This document shows, in pieces, positions 7,658 to 12,851 of a stretch of DNA of 12,851 nucleotides (position 1 is its first letter; each line of letters starts with the position of its first letter). The translations under genes were made by a program, and so were the position numbers. This DNA is from an uncultured Oscillospiraceae bacterium (GTDB lineage Bacteria > Bacillota > Clostridia > Oscillospirales > Oscillospiraceae), in the NCBI GenBank assembly GCA_947630345.1, contig CANRHF010000040.1, forward strand, positions 1 to 12,851. The letters are read 5' to 3'. The notes below the pieces were generated by a model. It was not told where the DNA came from and searched no databases. It worked only from the letters and a program-made list of their open reading frames with translations.

Positions 7658-7807
7658 ATGCTCTGGCGGCGAGAGCACTGCGGATGTCTGGCATTTGCCT
7701 TCGGGGCGGGGCTGCTGATCGGCGCGTGGCTGGAATCCGGGATCCTGTGCAACTGCATTGGCGTGGGGGCCATCGCCTTCGGCGTGTGGATCCTTTTGAA
7801 AAAATAG
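7658..7807 (+). CDS. 49-residue two-helix membrane protein
   Basis: A small gene of 50 codons, starting at ATG 7658 and ending in TAG at 7805-7807. The product begins MLWRREHCGC and has two likely membrane helices, at about 10-24 (CLAFAFGAGLLIGAW) and 30-47 (LCNCIGVGAIAFGVWILL), ending in two lysines. It would therefore be a helical hairpin with both ends in the cytoplasm. It carries four cysteines in two CxC pairs (C8/C10 and C31/C33). A GGGGGTGG site precedes the start by about 5 bases. I do not recognise a named family. Its place between a cell-wall operon and sipL suggests an envelope or sporulation role, but that is inference. Codon use is like that of its neighbours. Confidence 0.65.
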   Translation: MLWRREHCGCLAFAFGAGLLIGAWLESGILCNCIGVGAIAFGVWILLKK

Positions 7808-7809
7808 TG

Positions 7810-7838
7810 GCATAAACTTGTCCCGGGCGCAATACAAT
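7810..7838 (+). promoter_or_regulatory. SigE-like sporulation promoter of sipL
   Basis: GCATAAA (7810-7816), 14 bases, then AATACAAT (7831-7838). This is close to the Bacillus SigE pattern KMATATT-N14-CATACAMT: seven of eight at -10 and five of seven at -35. It is wholly intergenic and about 32 bases before the sipL start. Mother-cell expression is what a SipL protein would need. Confidence 0.5.
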
Positions 7839-7869
7839 GGAACAGACACCATGTAAGGAGTGATTGCGC

Positions 7870-9366
7870 TTGGAATTGCAGTTCAATCAAACGGCCTGCC
7901 AGTGCTTGCGCCAGGCGGTGTGGGAAGTCAAGGAACAGGAGCAGACCCAGGAGGTGCGGCTCCCCGACGCTATGCCGGACATCGGGAAGGTGCTGGGCGC
8001 CTGGGGCCAGCCGTTGATCCGAAGCAAGGAGTGGCGAGGGGACGGAATGACGGTCTCCGGCGGGGTGATGGTCTGGATTCTCTACGCGCCGGAGGACGGA
8101 ACCTCCTGCCGGAGCGTGGACGCCTGGATTCCCTTCCAGATCCGTTGGGACTTTCCCCAGACCCAGCACGACGGCTCCATCCGGGCGGCCTGTCAGCTTC
8201 GCTCGGCGGACGCCCGCTCCACCTCTGCCCGGAAGCTGATGGCCCGGGTGAACGTCAGCGTCATGGGGGAGTCGGTGGAGCCCTGGGAGGCGGAGATCTC
8301 CACCCCGGGGGAGATTCCCGGGGACGTGGAGCTGCTGAAAAAGACCTACCCCATCACCCTGCCCCGGGAGGCGGGGGAGAAGGCCTTCGTGGTGGAGGAG
8401 GAGGCCCAGCTTCCCGCCTCCGCGCCGGCGGTGGAGAAGATCCTCCGCTACTGCCTGCAGCCGGAGATCATCGATCAGAAGGTGATGGCGGGAAAGGTGG
8501 TTTTCCGTGGAGAGGCGGCGGCCCATGTGCTGTACCGGGCCCAGGATGAGAGCCTGCAAACCTGGGATTTCCGGGTGCCCTTCTCCCAGTACACCGATCT
8601 GGAGCGGGAGTACAGCCCCGAGGCCACGGCAAAGGTCACGCCGGCCCTCACCAGTCTGGAGCTGGAACCCGGCGAGGACGGGCAGCTCCGGCTGAAAGCC
8701 GGCGTCACGGGGCAGTACACGGTCTTCGACCGGCAGATGGTGGAGATCGTGGAGGACGCCTACAGCCCCCGCCGGGCCGTGACGGCCCAGACGCAAACGC
8801 TGACCCTGCCGGCCCTGCTGGAGAGCCGGACGGAGGACTGCCGCTGCGAAGGCCGGATGGAGGCGGAGGCCTCCCAGATCGTGGACATGGCCTACTATCC
8901 CGAGACGCCCCGCCTCCACACCGGGGAAAACGGCGGGGAAGTGGAGCTGTCGGGAACCTTCCAGGCCCTCTACCTGGACCCGGAGGGCAATCCCAGGTGC
9001 GGAACGGCCCATTCGGAAACCAGAGTGCCCTTCCCATTGGACCGGGATTGCCGGGTGGAGGCCGTGGCCTGGCCCAGCGGTTGGCCCCAGGGAACCGTCT
9101 CCGGGGGAATCGATCTCCGCACCGAAGCGGTATTGGAGCTGGATACCAAGGCCCAGCAGGGCTTTCCAATGGTCACGTCCCTGGAATTGGGGGAGATCGT
9201 GGATCCGGATCCTGCCCGGCCCAGCCTGATCCTCTGCCGTGCCGGGGAAGGGGGACTCTGGGAGTTGGCCAAAAGGAGCGGCGCCACGGTGGAGGCCATC
9301 CGCAAGGCTAACCACCTGACCGACGAGCCTTTGGTGGATCAGCTGCTGCTGGTGCCGGTGATGTAA
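7870..9366 (+). CDS. sipL: SipL-like spore coat morphogenesis protein (DUF3794, LysM)
   Basis: A 498-residue protein resembling C. difficile SipL, which binds SpoIVA and tethers the coat to the forespore; SpoVID is the functional counterpart in Bacillus. Two or three DUF3794-type repeats are seen: one starts at LPDAMPDIGKVL (31-42), one covers about 180-285 (AVEKILRY, MAGKVVFRGEAAAHVLY), and a more divergent part covers about 330-430. A C-terminal LysM domain spans about 452-497 (LWELAKRSGATVEAIRKAN, QLLLVPV). No signal peptide is present, as expected for a mother-cell protein. The start is probably TTG at 7870, because AAGGAG at 7855-7860 is 9 bases away; an in-frame TTG at 7864 leaves only 3. 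A SigE-like promoter precedes it and a hairpin ends it. Confidence 0.85.
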   Translation: MELQFNQTACQCLRQAVWEVKEQEQTQEVRLPDAMPDIGKVLGAWGQPLIRSKEWRGDGMTVSGGVMVWILYAPEDGTSCRSVDAWIPFQIRWDFPQTQHDGSIRAACQLRSADARSTSARKLMARVNVSVMGESVEPWEAEISTPGEIPGDVELLKKTYPITLPREAGEKAFVVEEEAQLPASAPAVEKILRYCLQPEIIDQKVMAGKVVFRGEAAAHVLYRAQDESLQTWDFRVPFSQYTDLEREYSPEATAKVTPALTSLELEPGEDGQLRLKAGVTGQYTVFDRQMVEIVEDAYSPRRAVTAQTQTLTLPALLESRTEDCRCEGRMEAEASQIVDMAYYPETPRLHTGENGGEVELSGTFQALYLDPEGNPRCGTAHSETRVPFPLDRDCRVEAVAWPSGWPQGTVSGGIDLRTEAVLELDTKAQQGFPMVTSLELGEIVDPDPARPSLILCRAGEGGLWELAKRSGATVEAIRKANHLTDEPLVDQLLLVPVM

Positions 9367-9370
9367 AACC

Positions 9371-9412
9371 AAAAAAGGCCGCCGTCCTGTGGGAGAATCG
9401 GGACGGCGGTTT
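9371..9412. terminator. Bidirectional terminator after sipL
   Basis: CCGCCGTCC (9379-9387) pairs with GGACGGCGG (9401-9409), extended by two inner pairs. It is followed by TTT on the plus strand and preceded by six A (9371-9376). Rightward it is a moderate terminator for sipL. Leftward, with six T after the stem, it would be a stronger one. Confidence 0.75.
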
Positions 9413-9520
9413 GGCGGTGTCGCAAAAGGGGAAAATCTCCGCCTGACTGTAAGCATAAGACAGCCGCCGGGTCGAAAGCAAGGGAAAACCGTCGGGAAGA
9501 CATGAATTTCCCCCGGGGGG

Positions 9521-9549
9521 TTGTCAATTTTTTAAATTAGTGGTATAAT
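9521..9549 (+). promoter_or_regulatory. Strong promoter of the GTPase pair
   Basis: TTGTCA (9521-9526), a 17-base spacer, then a perfect TATAAT (9544-9549) with a TGG extension. This is the best promoter in the window. Transcription should start near 9556, giving a leader of about 27 bases with an AAGGTG ribosome site at 9571-9576. Confidence 0.85.
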
Positions 9550-9551
9550 AC

Positions 9552-9566
9552 GTTAGAAATATTAAC
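9552..9566. promoter_or_regulatory. Possible operator, GTTA-N7-TAAC
   Basis: An inverted repeat, GTTA (9552-9555) and TAAC (9563-9566), lies directly after the -10 across the expected transcription start, a usual repressor position. It does not match the Zur or AdcR boxes I know, so the regulator is unknown. Four-base arms make chance likely. Confidence 0.25.
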
Positions 9567-9582
9567 ACAGAAGGTGTAAGCA

Positions 9583-10653
9583 ATGACAAAAATCGACATT
9601 TATTCCGGCTTCCTCGGTGCTGGCAAGACCACCCTCATCAAAAAGATGATCCAGGAGGCCTACCCCGGGCAGAATCTGGTGCTGATCGAGAACGAGTTCG
9701 GCGAGATCGGCATCGACGGCGGCTTCCTCCAGGACGCGGGCATCCAGATCACGGAGATGAACTCCGGCTGCATCTGCTGCTCTCTGGTGGGGGACTTCGG
9801 CCGAGCGCTGCGGAAGGTGATCGAGCAGTACCATCCCCAGCGGATTCTGATCGAGCCCTCCGGTGTGGGCAAGCTGTCCGACGTGATCGCGGCGGTGAAC
9901 AAGGTCACCGGCCCCGAGGTCAGCCTAGGCTATACCGTGGCCGTGGCGGACGCGGGGAAGGTCAAGGTCTATATGAAGAACTTCGGCGAGTTCTACAATA
10001 ACCAGATCGAGACCGCCACCACCATCGTCCTGTCCCGCACGGATTCCATCCCCGCTGCCAAGCTGGATGCAGCTCTGGAGCTGATTCGGGAGCACAACCA
10101 GCAGGCCACCGTGGTCACCACCCCCTGGAAAGAGCTGACCGGGGCGCAGCTGGTGGAGGCCATGGAGGGCCAGGCGTCCCTGGCCTACGAGCTGGCCAAG
10201 CTGGAGCTGGAGCGTCTGGCCGCCGAGGAAGAAGACGAGGACGAGGAAGAAGAACACGAGCATCACCACCATCATCACGACGATGATGACGAGGAGGAGC
10301 ACGAGCACCACCACCATCACCATCACGATGAAGACGATGATGAGGACGAGCATCATCATCACCACCATCATCACCACGCCGACGAGGTCTTCACCTCCTG
10401 GGGCGTGGAGACCCCCAAAAAGTTTTCCGCCCAGGAGATCCAGGCCGCGCTGGAGGCCCTGGATTCCGGCAGCTTTGGTACGGTCCTCCGGGCCAAGGGC
10501 ATCGTGCCCTGCACGGACGGCGGCTGGCTCCACTTTGACCATGTGCCCGGCGAGGTGGATGTGCGCGCCGGCTCCGCCGCCGTCACCGGCAAGCTCTGCG
10601 TCATCGGCTCCGAGCTGAAGGAAGCGGAGATAGCCAAGCTCTTTGGTGTGTAA
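9583..10653 (+). CDS. G3E GTPase metallochaperone (CobW/COG0523) with His-rich linker
   Basis: A 356-residue cytoplasmic P-loop GTPase of the COG0523 family, members of which deliver zinc, cobalt or iron to target proteins. N-terminal GTPase: Walker A GFLGAGKTT (9-17), ENEFGEIGIDGG (36-47), the metal-binding CxCC in NSGCICCSL (60-68, with C63, C65 and C66), ILIEPSG (88-94), and the guanine motif as SRTD (151-154) rather than NKTD. A charged linker at 215-265 holds 24 histidines in three blocks between acidic runs. A CobW C-terminal domain follows (about 268-356). ATG at 9583 follows AAGGTG by 6 bases. The His-rich loop suggests zinc or nickel buffering, but the metal cannot be read from sequence. 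It is co-transcribed with a second, divergent GTPase 2 bases downstream. Confidence 0.92.
   Translation: MTKIDIYSGFLGAGKTTLIKKMIQEAYPGQNLVLIENEFGEIGIDGGFLQDAGIQITEMNSGCICCSLVGDFGRALRKVIEQYHPQRILIEPSGVGKLSDVIAAVNKVTGPEVSLGYTVAVADAGKVKVYMKNFGEFYNNQIETATTIVLSRTDSIPAAKLDAALELIREHNQQATVVTTPWKELTGAQLVEAMEGQASLAYELAKLELERLAAEEEDEDEEEEHEHHHHHHDDDDEEEHEHHHHHHHDEDDDEDEHHHHHHHHHADEVFTSWGVETPKKFSAQEIQAALEALDSGSFGTVLRAKGIVPCTDGGWLHFDHVPGEVDVRAGSAAVTGKLCVIGSELKEAEIAKLFGV
10225..10377 (+). repeat. Low-complexity His/acid coding repeat
   Basis: A stretch inside the first GTPase gene coding three units of an acidic run followed by a histidine run: HEH6, HEH7, then H9. CAC and CAT, and GAC and GAT, are mixed, so the pattern is kept at protein level rather than as a pure DNA repeat. 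Length variation between strains is likely here. Confidence 0.9.
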
Positions 10654-10655
10654 TT

Positions 10656-11597
10656 ATGGTACAGATCCCGGTCTATGTGTTCACCGGCTTTCTGGATGCC
10701 GGCAAGACCAAATTTATCCAGGAAACCTTGGAGGACCCCCGGTTCAACGCCGGGGAGCGGACGCTGCTCCTGCTGTTTGAGGAAGGGGAGGAGGAGTACG
10801 ATCTGACCCGCTTCCCCCATCAAAACGTGTACCTGGAGGTCCTGGACCAGGAGGCCGTCACCATCCAGCAGCTTCAAACCCTGGCTAAAAAGCACCGGGC
10901 CGAGCGGGTGGTGGCGGAGCTCAACGGGATGCAGATGGTGGGAGACCTCTATTCCCGGTTCCCGGAGGATTGGGCCGTGGCGCAAGAGATTCTATTCGCG
11001 GACAGCACCACCATCATGGCCTACAACGCCAATATGCGGAATTTGGTGATGGACAAGCTGGTGGGGGCCCAGATGGTGGTCTACAACCGCCTGACCCCTG
11101 GGGCGGACACCATGCCGCTGCACAAGCTCTCCCGGGCCGCCAACCGCCGAATCGACATCCTCTACGAGTACACCGACGGGACCTCCGCCTATGACGATGT
11201 GGAGGACCCGCTGCCCTTCGATTTGAATGCCCCCATTGTGGAGGTGAAGGACGAGGACTATGCCCTGTTCTACCGGGACGTGACGGAGGAACCCAAGAAA
11301 TACGACGGCAAGACCGTCCGCTTCAAGGGCCAGACCGCCATGCTCCGTCGGGAGAAGAACGGAATGTTTGCGCCGGGCCGGTTTGTCATGACCTGCTGCG
11401 TCCAGGACATCCAGTTCTGCGGCATTCCCTGCCGGTATGCCGACGCCCGGCGGCTCCGCCCCCGGAGCTGGGTCATGGTCACGGCCAAGGTCAGCGCCCA
11501 GCGCCACGCCCTGTATAAAGGGAAGGAGGGGCCCTTCCTCACCGCCATTTCCGTGGAGGACGCCGCCCCCGCCGACCCGGACGTGGCGACCTTCTGA
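10656..11597 (+). CDS. CobW-like GTPase fused to a TIGR03943/DUF1980-like domain
   Basis: A 313-residue protein. The N-terminal part is a G3E-like P-loop domain: VYVFTGFLDAGKTKF (6-20) with Walker A G11-T18. A region parallel to the COG0523 fold runs to about 150 (VVAELNGMQM, VVYNRLT). The guanine motif NKxD is degenerate (NRLT, 144-147) and the CxCC metal motif is absent, so GTPase and metal roles may be altered. Residues about 200-305 (DYALFYRDVTEEPKKYDGK, RFVMTCCVQDIQFCGIPC) resemble the C-terminal domain of TIGR03943/DUF1980 (YcgQ-type) proteins; C247, C248, C255 and C259 could bind metal. It starts 2 bases after the upstream stop codon without a clear ribosome site of its own, so translation is probably coupled. 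No permease partner is visible. The domain call is from memory of the motif and moderately sure. Confidence 0.75.
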   Translation: MVQIPVYVFTGFLDAGKTKFIQETLEDPRFNAGERTLLLLFEEGEEEYDLTRFPHQNVYLEVLDQEAVTIQQLQTLAKKHRAERVVAELNGMQMVGDLYSRFPEDWAVAQEILFADSTTIMAYNANMRNLVMDKLVGAQMVVYNRLTPGADTMPLHKLSRAANRRIDILYEYTDGTSAYDDVEDPLPFDLNAPIVEVKDEDYALFYRDVTEEPKKYDGKTVRFKGQTAMLRREKNGMFAPGRFVMTCCVQDIQFCGIPCRYADARRLRPRSWVMVTAKVSAQRHALYKGKEGPFLTAISVEDAAPADPDVATF

Positions 11598-11632
11598 TGA
11601 ACGGAAGCGCCGGACAACGGAAAAAGCGAATG

Positions 11633-11666
11633 ACGGCATGACTTTTGTCATGCCGTTGCTTTTTTT
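11633..11666 (+). terminator. Intrinsic terminator after the GTPase pair
   Basis: ACGGCATGAC (11633-11642) pairs perfectly with GTCATGCCGT (11647-11656) over a TTTT tetraloop, followed by TGC and seven T (11660-11666). A classic rho-independent terminator. Confidence 0.92.
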
Positions 11667-11684
11667 CCCGTTCTATGTTATACT
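11656..11684 (+). promoter_or_regulatory. Promoter of rarA, overlapping the terminator
   Basis: TTGCTT (11656-11661), a 17-base spacer, and TATACT (11679-11684) with a TGT extension. The -35 shares the last base of the terminator stem and the beginning of its T-run. Confidence 0.7.
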
Positions 11685-11709
11685 TACAAAAACGAAAGGA
11701 GGGACGCCC

Positions 11710-12851
11710 ATGTACCAGCCCCTCGCGGACCAACTGCGGCCAACCAGCCTGGACGAGATCTATGGCCAGGAGCATATTCTGGGCAAGGACGGGGTCCTTC
11801 GCCGGCTGATCGACGCCGGCAGCGTGCCCAACATGATCTTCTACGGTCCCAGCGGCACGGGCAAGACCACCGTTGCCAAGATCATCGCCCAGAGGACCAA
11901 CCGGGCCCTCTACCAGCTCAACGCCACCACCGCCTCCACGGCGGATATCAAGGGCATTGTGGCCCAGCTGGACACCTTCATGGCCCCGGACGGGGTGCTG
12001 CTGTACTTGGACGAGATCCAGTCCTTCAATAAAAAGCAGCAGCAGTCCCTGTTGGAGTATATCGAGAACGGCAAGATCACCCTCATCGCCTCCACCACGG
12101 AGAACCCCTATTTCTATGTCTTCAACGCGATTTTAAGCCGCTCCACCATCTTCGAATTCAAGCAGATCTCCGCCGAGGCTGCGCTGAAGGCCATTTTGCG
12201 GGCGGTGGAATTTCTGGAAAAGCGCACCGGTCTTACCGCCCAGGCGGAGCCGGGGGCCCTGGAATATATCGCCGGGGCCTGCGGCGGGGACCTGCGGAAG
12301 GCCATGAACGCCGTGGAGGTCCTCTTCTCCGTGGGCAAGGTGGAGGATACGGCGCTCCTGATCACCTTGAACGATGCCCAGGCTGTCACCCAAAAGAGCG
12401 CCCTCCGGGCCGACCGGGACGGGGACAATTACTACGATCTTCTCTCCGCCCTCCAAAAATCCATCCGGGGCTCGGACCCGGACGCGGCGGTCCACTATCT
12501 GGCCCGGCTCCTGGAGGCGGGCCAGATGCCCTCGGCCTGCCGGCGGATGATGGTCACCGCCTGCGAGGACGTGGGGCTGGCTTACCCCATGATCATTCCC
12601 ATCGTCAAGGCGGCGGTGGATATCGCCCTGATGGTGGGCATGCCCGAGGCCCAGATCCCCCTGGCGGACGCGGCGGTGCTGATGGCCACGGCCCCCAAGT
12701 CCAATTCCGGCAACGAGGCCATCGAGGCGGCGGTGCGGGACATCCGGAAGGGCAGGGGCGGGGAATTCCCTCGGCACTTGCAGAACGTCCACGCCGACAC
12801 CTACACCATGGAGCGGGAGCAGGGCTATCTCTATCCCCACGATTTCCCGGG
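11710..12851 (+). CDS. rarA: Replication-associated recombination protein A, 3' end missing
   Basis: An AAA+ ATPase of the RarA/MgsA/WRNIP1 family, a clamp-loader-like protein acting at stalled replication forks. 380 codons are present and the frame is open to the window edge. Relatives are about 420-450 residues, so some 40-70 are missing. Motifs: Walker A GPSGTGKT (46-53), Walker B LLYLDEI (97-103), sensor 1 STTENP (128-133), arginine-finger region LSRS (142-145), and sensor 2 GGDLRKAMN (192-200). The C-terminal tetramerisation domain includes ACRRMMVTACEDVGLA. The visible end, YPHDFPG, is the usual conserved motif near the family's C-terminus. ATG at 11710 follows AGGAGG (11697-11702) by 7 bases. 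It has its own promoter, independent of the GTPase genes. Confidence 0.94.
   Translation, partial: MYQPLADQLRPTSLDEIYGQEHILGKDGVLRRLIDAGSVPNMIFYGPSGTGKTTVAKIIAQRTNRALYQLNATTASTADIKGIVAQLDTFMAPDGVLLYLDEIQSFNKKQQQSLLEYIENGKITLIASTTENPYFYVFNAILSRSTIFEFKQISAEAALKAILRAVEFLEKRTGLTAQAEPGALEYIAGACGGDLRKAMNAVEVLFSVGKVEDTALLITLNDAQAVTQKSALRADRDGDNYYDLLSALQKSIRGSDPDAAVHYLARLLEAGQMPSACRRMMVTACEDVGLAYPMIIPIVKAAVDIALMVGMPEAQIPLADAAVLMATAPKSNSGNEAIEAAVRDIRKGRGGEFPRHLQNVHADTYTMEREQGYLYPHDFP

Noticed and set aside
7561..9456. Long minus-strand open frame opposite sipL
   Set aside because: It shows no recognisable domain, and the plus strand has DUF3794 and LysM motifs.
9415..9510. Cobalamin-riboswitch-like fragments (GAAAATC, ACTGTAAGC, and a distant match to the B12 box near 9491)
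   Set aside because: The order is suggestive, but the P5 left strand is missing and the B12 box match is poor. The strong promoter for the next gene lies downstream, so this would not be in its leader.
9552..9566. Zur or AdcR operator for the GTPase pair
   Set aside because: The arms read GTTA-TAAC, the reverse orientation of the AdcR box TTAAC-NN-GTTAA, and the Zur core TCGTAAT is absent.

Overview
The window looks like a chromosomal segment of a GC-rich, spore-forming Clostridia member, most likely Oscillospiraceae or a related gut lineage. The reasons are Gram-positive Shine-Dalgarno sites (AAGGAG/GGAGG type), GTG and TTG starts, a SipL-like spore-coat morphogenesis protein, a SEDS/penicillin-binding-protein pair, and a WYL regulator. 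I see no tRNA, rRNA, CRISPR array, insertion sequence or phage gene. No stretch over 300 bases lacks a gene; the longest gap is 216 bases (9367-9582).

Layout. 60-1643 (+) is a COG2509-type FAD-dependent dehydrogenase closed by a clear terminator. 1678-1956 (-) is a small DUF1294 membrane protein, divergent by only 29 bases from an unrecognised lipoprotein (1986-2477, +). The lipoprotein overlaps by 13 bases, tail to tail, with a WYL-domain regulator (2465-3454, -). The regulator diverges from nfo (endonuclease IV, 3614-4444, +) across a 159-base region with back-to-back promoters. Next comes a cell-wall operon: an FHA-SEDS (FtsW/RodA) fusion (4517-6244) overlapping a short class B penicillin-binding protein (6237-7616). 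A 49-residue two-helix membrane protein (7658-7807) and a SipL-type spore-coat protein (7870-9366) follow, the latter ending at a strong hairpin. A strong promoter then drives two tandem G3E-type GTPases (9583-10653 and 10656-11597). The first has a 24-histidine acidic linker. The second lacks the CxCC motif and carries a C-terminal domain resembling TIGR03943/DUF1980. A terminator with an overlapping promoter leads into rarA (11710 onward), which is cut by the window end.

How the genes work together. Three themes stand out. The first is DNA maintenance: nfo with its divergent WYL regulator, and rarA. The second is envelope and spore morphogenesis: the FHA-SEDS/PBP pair makes and crosslinks peptidoglycan under probable phosphothreonine control, next to sipL, which has a SigE-like promoter. 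The third is metal homeostasis: the two GTPases probably form a metallochaperone module, and this pair is the most unusual part of the window. All functional calls come from reading motifs by eye; no database search was run.
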